Below, one piece after another: positions 1 through 8,800 of a DNA stretch of 64,000 nucleotides. The notes below the pieces were generated by a model. The model saw only the letters and a list, made by a program, of their open reading frames with translations, was not told where the DNA came from and did not search any database. The translations under genes were made by a program, and so were the position numbers. Origin of the DNA: Syntrophaceae bacterium UBA7520 (GTDB taxonomy: Bacteria > Desulfobacterota > Syntrophia > Syntrophales > Smithellaceae); the NCBI GenBank assembly GCA_002478265.1, contig DLNC01000003.1, forward strand, positions 115,772 to 179,771, written 5' to 3'. Numbering within the stretch: the first letter of the stretch is position 1; every line of letters begins with the position of its first letter.

Positions 1-275
1 TCAATACAGCCGTAGCGTTCGGCACATGCCTCGGCAATCTTTTGACAATCCCGCGCGCTGGTTACATCAGCTTCGAACGCAAAAGATTCGCCGCCTTCCT
101 CAATGATCATTCTTTGGGTTTCCTGGGCGGAGGAAAGATTATGGTCAACAGCCATGACCTTCGCGCCCGCACGGGCGAACAACACGGATATGGCGCGGCC
201 GTTGCCTATCGTGTCGCCGGGCGTCTGACCGGCGCCGGTGACAATCGCCACTTTTCCTTCCAGTCTTTTCTCCAT
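1..275 (-). CDS. Short-chain dehydrogenase/reductase, 5' part only
   Basis: The first 91 codons of an SDR-family NAD(P)-dependent oxidoreductase are present; the gene runs off the left edge. The N-terminal Rossmann fold is clear: after MEKRLEGKVAIVTGAG comes the glycine-rich cofactor loop, then the second strand VMAVDH and an acidic ADVT motif near residue 75, all typical of classical SDRs. The loop is unusually long (TGAGQTPGDTIGNGRAI), as in some SDRs of acyl-CoA or hydroxysteroid metabolism. The catalytic Tyr-Lys pair lies outside the window, so substrate cannot be given. The start is the only ATG before the conserved strand; its ribosome site is weak. Confidence 0.85.
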   Translation of the reverse strand, partial: MEKRLEGKVAIVTGAGQTPGDTIGNGRAISVLFARAGAKVMAVDHNLSSAQETQRMIIEEGGESFAFEADVTSARDCQKIAEACAERYGCI

Positions 276-433
276 CTTAAAACCAAACTTTATTGACAGG
301 AGCTATTTCTTTTATGCAGAATAAATTCGCCCAGTGTCCGCAAAAACAAAGTTTGAACAAACAGTAAAGAGCAAAACCCGGAACGGTACCCTTAAGTTAT
401 TTAACCAATAAAAATTTCTAAATAGATGTTTAC

Positions 434-462
434 TATTATGTATAAAGAACGACCGTTCTTTT
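434..462 (-). promoter_or_regulatory. Candidate TetR-type operator and promoter of the SDR gene
   Basis: AAAGAACG (445-452) and CGTTCTTT (455-462) form a perfect 8-bp inverted repeat with a 2-bp centre, the usual geometry of TetR-family operators. Read on the minus strand it is followed by CATAAT, a possible -10 box, so a bound repressor would cover the promoter of the SDR gene. The rest of the 293-base gap between the two flanking genes shows no coding region. The regulator itself is not in the window. Confidence 0.4.
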
Positions 463-568
463 TCCCTTTATTTGTAGCACGCCTTAATCATCAGCGCAAG
501 GCAATTGTTATTCATCATTATAAATCCGTCCACCTGCCTTGATGCCTGGAAGCATTTCCTTGCGAAAG

Positions 569-1447
569 TTATCGCTTTTGCAACTTAACTAATTTATACC
601 CGCGCTGGCGCAATAAATTCAGCAAGCCCTCTTCGCCGGCAAAGTGCGCTACTCCGCCAACCACCATCGTGTTTTCCTCGCCGCCCAAAAAAGTTTCCAC
701 GATTTTTACCCATCTTTTGTTCCGGTCAGTGATGATTGTTTGATAAGCTTCCGGATAGCCTTTCAGCCTTTTCAGGTAAACGCGGTCGATCTCTTCCTCA
801 TCACCTTTCTTCCAGGCGGCGACCGTCTTCGTATAATACTCTTCGAGCATTTTGAGCTCCTCTATTGATTCCATCATTTGCCTGGCGTCGAGCGCCGCGT
901 CCAACAAGGATAAAAATTTTATCTGCTCTTCAGCCGTTTCCAAAGCGCCAATTGTTTTGCCGTCCTGCAGAGCTTTTTCCTTGAAATAATAATCAACGCC
1001 TTTTTTCAAATCCGCTCCCAGTTTATTCATCTCAAAAACGGTAAGCGTAATCAGAAAAAATCCAGGGCGCAGATACGCCAGCCTGTTCATCGGATAATTT
1101 TTATCTTTGCAGAAAATTTCCACGCGCTCATATATTTCGGCTGGCAGATGCTCGCGCAGCGTCTTGCCATCGCTGTACACGGATGCCCGCAAATATTTTT
1201 CCATGTTTTCCGGTCTCTCCATCTCTCCGGGCATTACTTCGAAAACTATCCGGCGCGAATTATCATAAGCGCGGAAAAATTCGGCGGGCAGAGGATGATC
1301 CGCCGAGCGCAGCAAATGAACGGAGCCGGCCAGATAAACCGTGGCCTTACCGGCCCTGACCATCCAGACGGAACTTTGCGCCACGGCATCCGCCGCCATA
1401 AAGACAAAAAACGCCGGCAAAACAAAACGCCATAAACTGAATTTCAT
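569..1447 (-). CDS. TraB/GumN-family protein, exported
   Basis: A 292-residue protein of the TraB/GumN (PrgY) family, which shares a fold with ChaN/Tiki-type metal-dependent proteases; the cellular role in bacteria is poorly known. Residues 1-24 form a signal peptide ending at AVAQ. The N-terminal family motif is GSVHLL (about residues 41-46), followed by the conserved FEV strand, and the C-terminal motif is VGGVAHFAG. The usual length is 280-300 residues. GGAG-like bases (AGGAG) lie 7 bases before the ATG. It follows the ABC exporter genes on the same strand by 29 bases and may be cotranscribed with them. Confidence 0.85.
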   Translation of the reverse strand: MKFSLWRFVLPAFFVFMAADAVAQSSVWMVRAGKATVYLAGSVHLLRSADHPLPAEFFRAYDNSRRIVFEVMPGEMERPENMEKYLRASVYSDGKTLREHLPAEIYERVEIFCKDKNYPMNRLAYLRPGFFLITLTVFEMNKLGADLKKGVDYYFKEKALQDGKTIGALETAEEQIKFLSLLDAALDARQMMESIEELKMLEEYYTKTVAAWKKGDEEEIDRVYLKRLKGYPEAYQTIITDRNKRWVKIVETFLGGEENTMVVGGVAHFAGEEGLLNLLRQRGYKLVKLQKR

Positions 1448-1476
1448 CGAATTCTCCTCGCTTCTATTAATTAAAA

Positions 1477-2241
1477 TTATTTCATCCTGCCAAAAAGAAA
1501 GCTGCCCAGAAACAGCATCATTACCGTAAAGAAAATTATAATCAAAAAATCAACATAGAGAGGGAAGATATTCGCCTGAAGCAGCGCGCCTCTTACGCCA
1601 TCCACAGTATAGGTCAGCGGATTGAGTTTTACCATACCCCGCAGCCACAGCGGAAGCTTTTCCGTAATCGGAAAAAGCGCGCCGGACAGGAAAAAAAGCG
1701 GAAAAATAAGAAACGCGGAGACCACCTGAAACCCTTCCAGGCTTTCAAAAAGCGATCCCAGCGCCAGCCCCAGCGAAACCATGCCGATCGCCGTAATCAA
1801 CAGTAAAAGAAGCGCGAGCGGTATCCCCCACGGATTAACCGCCGGAAACATAAAGGAAAGGGAAAAGAGAACAAGGATTTGCAGAATAACGTCAGTGCAG
1901 CCGCCGAGAACTTTTCCCAGAAAAATACTGATGCGCGAGACCGGCGCCACAAGTATCGCCTTAAGCACGTCGAGTTTGCGGTCCCATACAATATAGAGGC
2001 CGAAATAAACAGAGCCAAACAGAACCAGCATGGAGAGAATTCCCGGATAAATATAATCACGATAGTCAAAAGAGCCGATGGTGACACTCGCACCAATGCC
2101 GCTGCCGAAAAGAAAAAGCCACATCAAGGGTTGTACGATGCTTGAAACAATCCTGCTTTTTTCACGCTGAAAAACCTTAAACTCGCGCCACCACACCGCG
2201 TAAACGCCCATTAGTTCTCTGCGGATAAATCCTTTATCCAT
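1477..2241 (-). CDS. ABC-2 type transporter permease
   Basis: A 254-residue integral membrane protein with six predicted membrane spans and the ABC-2 permease layout of DrrB/NodJ-type exporters: a cytoplasmic N-terminus with WWREFKVFQREKSR, spans around residues 35-55, 65-85, 110-135, 145-165, 175-195 and 230-250, and the conserved FLSGALFPI element before the penultimate loop. It should form the membrane pore for the ATPase encoded just upstream (4-base gap). Substrate is unknown; the family exports drugs, polysaccharides and lipids. Confidence 0.9.
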   Translation of the reverse strand: MDKGFIRRELMGVYAVWWREFKVFQREKSRIVSSIVQPLMWLFLFGSGIGASVTIGSFDYRDYIYPGILSMLVLFGSVYFGLYIVWDRKLDVLKAILVAPVSRISIFLGKVLGGCTDVILQILVLFSLSFMFPAVNPWGIPLALLLLLITAIGMVSLGLALGSLFESLEGFQVVSAFLIFPLFFLSGALFPITEKLPLWLRGMVKLNPLTYTVDGVRGALLQANIFPLYVDFLIIIFFTVMMLFLGSFLFGRMK

Positions 2242-2245
2242 TACA

Positions 2246-3223
2246 TCATGACCCTCTCTGGCGGTAACGAGCTATAGAATCCACCCAGCTACCGGCATCC
2301 TCCACCGTATCATCGCGTATATCCCGGCCGGTCAGCTTGATAAAGACATCGTTGAGCGTCGGCACTCTCATTTCCACGCAGTGAACGTCTTTCATTAACG
2401 ATAAAATTTTGGGCAGGTGACGGTGCGCCTCCTTGGTAATTATTTCCAGCGTGCCGTCATTTTCCCGCACTTCGGAAACGTAAGGCAGGTTACGGATTTT
2501 TTCGAGCGGTTGTTTTGCCGCTCTCACGACAACCATCTCCCCGCCCATTGTTTCTTTCAATTTTTCGGGCGTATCCAGCGCGATTATCCGGCCGTGATCG
2601 ATGATGCCCACGCGGTCGCAAACCTGTTCCGCCTCTTCCATATAATGGGTGGTCAGCACAATCGTCGTCTGCTCGGCATGCGCCGTCTTCTTTATGTATT
2701 CCCAGAGGCGCGCCCTTGTCTGCGGATCAAGCCCCAGCGTCGGCTCATCCAGAAAAAGCACCGCCGGCCTATGCAAAAGCCCGCGCGCCAATTCCAGCCG
2801 GCGACGCATCCCGCCGGAATAGGTGCGCGTAATATCATCAGCGCGATGCCTCAGATCAACCAGCTCAAGCATCTGTTCGATTCTTTCTTTTCTGACGCGG
2901 GAAGAAACACTATAAAGGCGGGCGTGCAACTCCAGATTTTCCCGGCCCGTGAGCACGGTATCGAGAGTGGGATCCTGAAAGACAATGCCTACCTGCCGCC
3001 GGACACGGGACGGTTCCCGAACTACATCATAACCCGCGAGAAAAGCGCTGCCGGATGAGGGACGGATAATGGTGCAAAGCATGCCGATAGTCGTGGTTTT
3101 GCCTGCGCCATTTGGCCCCAAAAGGCCGAATATTTCTCCCTTTTGAATACTAAGATCAACCCCGGCGACAGCTTCTATCCGCCCGAAACTTTTCTTCAAC
3201 GCGCTGGTCAGAATAATGGCCAT
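2246..3223 (-). CDS. ABC transporter ATP-binding protein (DrrA/CcmA type)
   Basis: The nucleotide-binding subunit of the ABC-2 exporter, 325 residues. Walker A is GPNGAGKTTT, the Q-loop follows at VFQDPTLDTVL, the signature is YSGGMRRRLELARG, and Walker B is AVLFLDEPTLGLDP with an H-loop TTHYMEEAE. The C-terminal 90 residues form the accessory domain found in DrrA-like ATPases. I start at MAIILTS because the homologous fold begins there; an upstream in-frame ATG (3280) would add 19 residues overlapping sppA and unlike the family. Directly followed by its permease gene. Confidence 0.92.
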   Translation of the reverse strand: MAIILTSALKKSFGRIEAVAGVDLSIQKGEIFGLLGPNGAGKTTTIGMLCTIIRPSSGSAFLAGYDVVREPSRVRRQVGIVFQDPTLDTVLTGRENLELHARLYSVSSRVRKERIEQMLELVDLRHRADDITRTYSGGMRRRLELARGLLHRPAVLFLDEPTLGLDPQTRARLWEYIKKTAHAEQTTIVLTTHYMEEAEQVCDRVGIIDHGRIIALDTPEKLKETMGGEMVVVRAAKQPLEKIRNLPYVSEVRENDGTLEIITKEAHRHLPKILSLMKDVHCVEMRVPTLNDVFIKLTGRDIRDDTVEDAGSWVDSIARYRQRGS

Positions 3224-3252
3224 ACAAGAAAATAATGCCGATCTACAGATAA

Positions 3253-4233
3253 TCAATCTGCGGCAATCGCGCCCGGCCATAGATAATAGAAACCGGCTCT
3301 GGCGTTCATTATTTCCGGCAACTCCAGATTAACGAGCGCAACAGGCAGCTTCACGCCGGAAACAGTGGCGGTGTTGTAATAATTATCTTCCGGAAATTCC
3401 GCGCGCCGATAAACGACAACCCTCGCGTCTTCGGCCAAACCAGCCAGTTTTTTTGTCTCCTTGATGGCGTCGCTGATATAACCAACTTTGTCAATCAAAC
3501 CGGTTTTCAGCGCTTCTTCCGCCAGAAAAATACGCGCCGTGGAGACCTCCGCCAGCGCCGGCGCGGAGAGCTTACGATGTTTTTGCACCAGATCGATAAA
3601 ACGTTTCCCAAATCCGTCCATCGCTTTCTGCAGCAATTTTTTTTCTTCATCGGCAGATTCGCGGTAAGGCGACCCCATATCCTTGTACTTTCCCGTTTTT
3701 TGCACATCTATGGCCAAGCCCACCTTATCCATCAATCCTTTTAATTTGGGCTGTAAAGAAATTACGCCGATAGAACCGGTGACAGTCGTCGGATGCGCCA
3801 TGATCATCTCCGCCGGCAAGGATATATAATAGGCGCCGGAAGCGGCCACATCCATCATACAGACGGTTACTTTATTCCCTGTCTTGGCGCCGTAGGAATT
3901 AATTTCGTGGTAAAGTATATCGCTGGCGGTAATCGTGCCGCCCGGAGAATTTATTTTAAATAACACCGCCTTGATTTGCCTGTCTTTTTGCGCCTTGTTC
4001 AGCTGCACTACAATCTGTTCAACAAGACTAGGCGATTCGCTGAATAATCCTTTTTTCGGTTTGTCCGAAATCATCCCCTCCACAGCGATGAGCAAAATTT
4101 TATCCGCGCCGGCGCCTTCCAGCGTGTATTCTTTGAGAGGATCCGGCGTGTCTTTGAACAAACTTACTTTCGGCACAGAACATCCCGTAATAAAAACCGT
4201 TATTAATATTGCGAGCAAATATATTTTTTTCAT
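3253..4233 (-). CDS. sppA: Signal peptide peptidase SppA, lipoprotein form
   Basis: An S49-family serine protease that clips residual signal peptides in the membrane. The 326-residue short form has one protease domain, like Bacillus SppA and not the tandem E. coli type. The N-terminus MKKIYLLAILITVFITGC is a lipoprotein signal with lipobox ITGC, so the enzyme is likely membrane-anchored by a lipid. Conserved elements include INSPGG, the nucleophile Ser in VAASGAYY, and the general-base Lys region KTGKYKDMGSPYR. The start at 4233 is supported by AAAGGAGC 7 bases upstream; the longer in-frame extension has no such site. Precedes the ABC exporter genes with a 29-base gap. Confidence 0.92.
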   Translation of the reverse strand: MKKIYLLAILITVFITGCSVPKVSLFKDTPDPLKEYTLEGAGADKILLIAVEGMISDKPKKGLFSESPSLVEQIVVQLNKAQKDRQIKAVLFKINSPGGTITASDILYHEINSYGAKTGNKVTVCMMDVAASGAYYISLPAEMIMAHPTTVTGSIGVISLQPKLKGLMDKVGLAIDVQKTGKYKDMGSPYRESADEEKKLLQKAMDGFGKRFIDLVQKHRKLSAPALAEVSTARIFLAEEALKTGLIDKVGYISDAIKETKKLAGLAEDARVVVYRRAEFPEDNYYNTATVSGVKLPVALVNLELPEIMNARAGFYYLWPGAIAAD

Positions 4234-4395
4234 TCTACGCTCCTTTATTATTTTATTATTTATAAACTTTCCATAAATGATTAGCACATTTTGAAAGGCA
4301 ATGCCCTGTCTTTTTAAAAGCGGGTGACCCGAAAAAAATTTTCTTAATATCATGGCATATTTAAAGTGTTGGCGCGTATTCGCGGCTTCTGATTA

Positions 4396-4444
4396 TTGAC
4401 TTTGCGCGCCCTTTCTAGTAATAAAGTGGCGGTCTTCTGACCGC
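4396..4444 (+). promoter_or_regulatory. Promoter and 5' hairpin of the GAPDH-like gene
   Basis: TTGACT (4396-4401) and TAATAA (4419-4424) are separated by 17 bases, giving an expected start near 4431. A perfect hairpin GCGGTC-TTCT-GACCGC (4429-4444) sits at the predicted 5' end of the transcript. It has no T-run, so it is not a terminator; a stabilising 5' stem is one possibility. Confidence 0.5.
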
Positions 4445-4490
4445 ATTAACATCAGCCCGCCATAAGCAGGTTTCAAGGAGGCATTTCATC

Positions 4491-5762
4491 ATGGCACAAG
4501 CTCAAGTTTTTGAAAACAAAGCGCCCGTTCTCGGCATTAACAGCTTGGGTAGAATCGGCAAACTAACTCTCTGGCATCATGTCCAGAGAAAGTATTTCAA
4601 GGAAATTATCATCAACCAGGGCCGCGACGTGGGCACCGGCATGGAGACAATTGCCCGGTTAATTGAAACGGACGCCACTTATGGCTTGCTCCACCGGTTT
4701 CTCTACGGCTATAAAGCTCAGCCTGTCGTAAAAATCGTGGATGAAAAAAATGGTAAATTGCTTGTTGACGGCATTCCAGTGACTGTTTTGCGCACGGAGC
4801 GAAACCCGATGAACATTCCCTGGCGTCAGTACGGCGCGGATATTGTCGTGGATTGCAGCGGTTCCTTCAAAGATCCGACCGTGCCTGTTGACGACAAAAA
4901 AGGATCGATCCGCGGACATCTCAGCGGCGGGGCCAAGGTGGTCATTCACTCCGCTCCCTTCAAGATAAAAAACAAAGCTCTGGCGATGCCGGATGACACG
5001 ATTACGCTGATTTATGGCATTAACCATACCGCTTTCAATCCCAAAAAGCATGCGGTAATTTCCGCCGCGTCTTGCACCACTACTGGTCTGGCGCACATGG
5101 TCAAGCCGCTTCTGGAAAATGAGGAAACCAGCACAATTCTCACTGCTTCCATGTCTACCATCCATGCCGTGACCAACACGCAGAGTGTCCTGGACAAACT
5201 GCCGAAAGCCGGCGAAAAGGACATCCGTAAAACGCGCAGCATTCTGAACAACATTATTCTGACCTCCACCGGCGCGGCCAGCGCGCTCGCGGAAGTCATT
5301 CCAGAAGTGAAGAGCATCGGTTTCATGGGCGATTCCATTCGCGTTCCGACCAACACGCTGTCGCTCATCGTGCTCAACGCGACATTCCAGGCCAGAAGAA
5401 ACGGCAAGGGTGGAGCCGCTGATATCGACACGAAAAAACTCAACAACATTTACGAGAAAACCGCTCAGGTAAATCCTCTGGTGCGGTTCACCATGCAGCA
5501 GAATGTGTCCACTGATCTGATCGGTGAGGACGCGGCGATCATCATTGAAGGGCAGTTCAACCACACGCGCACGGCGTTCATCCCGGTGAACCTTGCGCAT
5601 ATCCCCAATCTGCCAGCGGAACTGCTAAAGAATTTGAATGAAAAGACGCTGCAGGTTCCGGTAGTCCACGCGAAGATTTTCGGCTGGTACGACAATGAGT
5701 ACGGCAGCTACACCAACCGCATGGGAGATCTGACTGTCTATCTCCATAAAAATCTTCTATAA
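4491..5762 (+). CDS. Glyceraldehyde-3-phosphate dehydrogenase homologue, long atypical form
   Basis: A GAPDH-fold protein of 423 residues, about 85 longer than the usual 335. The NAD-binding start GINSLGRIGK replaces the usual GINGFGRIGR. The catalytic Cys is present in SAASCTTTGLAH, but the normally invariant SCTTNCLAP is altered at Asn and the second Cys. The catalytic His is in STIHAVTNTQ, and the C-terminal WYDNEYGSYTNR motif is canonical. Extra segments fall in the N-terminal half (about residues 40-75) and before the C-terminus. It may be a true GAPDH or a relative acting on another phosphorylated aldehyde; glycolytic neighbours are absent. AAGGAGG lies 9 bases before the ATG. Confidence 0.8.
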   Translation: MAQAQVFENKAPVLGINSLGRIGKLTLWHHVQRKYFKEIIINQGRDVGTGMETIARLIETDATYGLLHRFLYGYKAQPVVKIVDEKNGKLLVDGIPVTVLRTERNPMNIPWRQYGADIVVDCSGSFKDPTVPVDDKKGSIRGHLSGGAKVVIHSAPFKIKNKALAMPDDTITLIYGINHTAFNPKKHAVISAASCTTTGLAHMVKPLLENEETSTILTASMSTIHAVTNTQSVLDKLPKAGEKDIRKTRSILNNIILTSTGAASALAEVIPEVKSIGFMGDSIRVPTNTLSLIVLNATFQARRNGKGGAADIDTKKLNNIYEKTAQVNPLVRFTMQQNVSTDLIGEDAAIIIEGQFNHTRTAFIPVNLAHIPNLPAELLKNLNEKTLQVPVVHAKIFGWYDNEYGSYTNRMGDLTVYLHKNLL

Positions 5763-5788
5763 TAACTAGTTAACCAGAGAAACACGGA

Positions 5789-5821
5789 AAAGGCCGCGGC
5801 ACACAAATAACCGCGGCCTTT
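5789..5821. terminator. Convergent intrinsic terminator
   Basis: AAAGGCCGCGG and CCGCGGCCTTT form a perfect 11-bp stem around an 11-base loop. The A and T ends let it act in both directions, between the convergent GAPDH-like and PPDK-like genes. Confidence 0.75.
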
Positions 5822-5868
5822 CGAGCAATCGCGCCGGAAAAAAATAGCTCCGCCGGGACGAAGAATCA

Positions 5869-8800
5869 TTAAAACTTGATGCTGCGGGAAGGAGTCAACT
5901 CATATTCGTGTTTGCCCAGGTAAACCATCCCGCTCCATCCGTCGATGCAGATAAAATCTCCGGCGCATATTTTGCAGTCATCAATGGTCGCAAAACCCTG
6001 TGTTTCGTTTACTTTCAGCTTGCCGAAACCGACAACGCCGACTTTATCCAACTGCGGAATGGTTACCGCCGCGTGCGAAGTTCCGCCGCCTTTCGCCGTG
6101 AGCAATCCCTCCACCTGCAGGAGGATTCCAACGTCATCAGGCACCGTGTCGCGGCGCAGCAGGATAAGGGGCGTTTCCGGATCTTCGCGGCGGAATCTTT
6201 TAATATCTTCTTCCGTGTAGACCGCCCGGCCGGAAAGAGCGCCGCCGCTCACGCCAACGCCGCTGCCCAGAACCGCCGCCTGCAACTGATTGGTGTCCTT
6301 GAAACGCCGGTATCTTTTCGCGGTCACCTGATCCATGTCGCGGGTCTGGAGTAAATACAATTTGTCCTTATCCGGCCCTTCAAAAGTAAATTCAATTTCC
6401 TGATGATTTAATTTTTTTTCATAAACAATTTTTTCCGCAACCCGCACCAGTTCGGCGTAAATTTCCGGAAATTTCGTCTCCAGTGAGAGTTCCGCGTCGC
6501 GTCTTTCCGTCAATCTTTGTTTTTCGGAAATAGGATACGTTTCCACCAGTCCGGAAACTATATCATCCCCCTGCACTCCGAAAATAAAATCTCCGTAAAG
6601 GGTAACCGCGGCAGATGTGCTTTTCGGTTCGCGGGTAAAAATAACGCCTGAGCCGGAACGCTCATTGAGGTTGCCGAAAACCATCGTCTGCACGATGACG
6701 GCCGTTCCCCATTTATCCGAAAGATGCATCTGGTGGCGATAAATCTGCGCCTGCTGAGAATACCACGAATCAAAAACCTTCATAATGGCGTCTCTGAGCT
6801 GTTCTGCCGGATTTTCTTTGATCACAATGTTATTTTCCACAATGCCCTGCTTATAGGCGAGCGCGATTTGTTTCATCTGGATGGGGGAAAACTGTATTTT
6901 TCTTTCCACGCTGTAGCGCTGTTTGAATCCGTCGATAATTGCGTCAAAAAAATCGCGGTTTAGCCCGTGAAACATTCCCCACGTCTGAAGGAAACGGCGA
7001 TAGCAATCCCATGCCGCCCATTGAAAATCCTTTTTTCTGCTGAGATTTTCCGCGATATTTTCATTGATGCCCACATTCAGAAAAGAATTCATCATGCCGG
7101 GCAGAGAAACCGTGGCGCCGCTGCGCACCGAAAGAAGCAGCGGATTTTCCGCATCGCCGAAGCGACGCCCGGTCATCTTTTCCAACGCGTTTATTTCCTT
7201 GCCAATCCGCGCGGTCAAATCATTGAAAATGTATTTGTACCCGACCACGGCATCGTACCCCCGGAAAACTTCCGTGGTAATAATAAAACCGGGGGGCACG
7301 TTCAGGCCGTAGGAAATGAGCTCTTTGAGAAAATATCCCTTGTTGCCCAGTAGTATCTGGTTGTCCACCCTTCTGTTTTTTTTGTAAAATGAGGAAATGG
7401 CCAGTTCCGGATTATAGGACATGACTATTTTCAGAATCTGCTTATTGTCTTTGAACTTTTCTATTTCGGCGTTCAGGGTATTGATTACCGCATTCACAAA
7501 ATTATCCAAGGTCTGCAAGCCAAAGGCTGTTGATATTATGCCGCGGATAAAATTTTCTGAAAGCTGATAAACAAGTTCCTCGCCGCTTTGTCCCTGTGAC
7601 ATCGTCCCGGCGGGCGTGTTTTTCTCCAGAACCTGCCCGATAATCACCGGCAGGTTTACGCCATGCGCATCGATGTAATAATCCCGGATAATGTCCTGAA
7701 TACCTTTGGAAATAAACCGGAAAATATCGACATATTGCTCCATAGAAAACTGCTTGATCGCCAGCGCGCTGCTTACGTATTTAATCTTGGTGACCAGGCC
7801 TTCCGTGAAAACCCCATCCAGCTCCAGCGCCTTGATAAACAACCACAGATATGTATGCACCTTGACAATCGTGCGTTTGGTGACGAATTTCAGATTTAAT
7901 GATTTGGTCAGCTCTTCCAGAAGCATTGTAGCCAGACTCTCCAGCCGCAACGTCAGTCCGAGCGCCTCGAATTTTTCCTCTGTGTAAGTGCCGTACATCG
8001 AAGGAATGCCCGCCGCGATATGCCGCTTATAATAAATATTTTCATACGATTCTGTTTTCCGGCCGGAAAGAATCCTTTCTTTAAGCACCGACATGAATTT
8101 CATGATTATTTCTAGGCTTTTGTAATAATGATTCATGCCGAGCGCACGCCTCAGCGAGGCAAGCTCGGCCTTCGGGAAAAGGTATACGGCTTCCAGATCG
8201 CGCAACAAATCCACGTACTGGGGAAAATATTTTTTGTATATCAGCTGATAAATACGGATCATCATCCGGGCGCGTTCCTTGTCTCTTGGATTGACTTCTT
8301 TTAAAGCGCCAACTTCTTTTTGCAGCTTTTCTTCATCCCAGGAAATAAATTCTTTTGGATTGTTCTGGGCCGCCGAAAACAGAATGATGAAAGCCTTGTG
8401 CATCCCGTCAAAATATTCTCCGGAATCGGTAACCTGCTCATAAACTTCATCTGGAAGGTGTTTTTTCAGGTACTGCTTATCCGCGCTGTGCCAGAAATAA
8501 AAAATGTTTTCCATAAATTCAACGAGCAGACTATTGCTTTCGACATGTGATTGCTTGCGCAAAAAGTTTACCAGTTTATCGTTGCGAAAGGACAACTCGT
8601 CCACTTCCGTGGTTATGTCGCGCAACTCGCCTTCCGCGCCGATTTCCCTGAAATAAACCGGGAAAACACGCAGAAGCTGTTTCACCAGGTTATACACCGG
8701 GGCGATTTCGGCGTTGAGCAAAGCGGAAATATCTTTTTGCAGAAGATCTGTGTCGCGCACAAAAATGCCGCCGATATTCAGGTTGATAATCAGCGCGGAG

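Noticed and set aside
3224..3280. Longer N-terminus for the ABC ATPase
   Set aside because: The extra 19 residues overlap the end of sppA, are Cys/Arg-rich and precede the normal start of the fold at MAIILTS.
4659..5600. 313-codon minus-strand frame opposite the GAPDH-like gene
   Set aside because: Pure shadow of the strongly coding plus strand: low complexity in Arg/His, no motif, no ribosome site.
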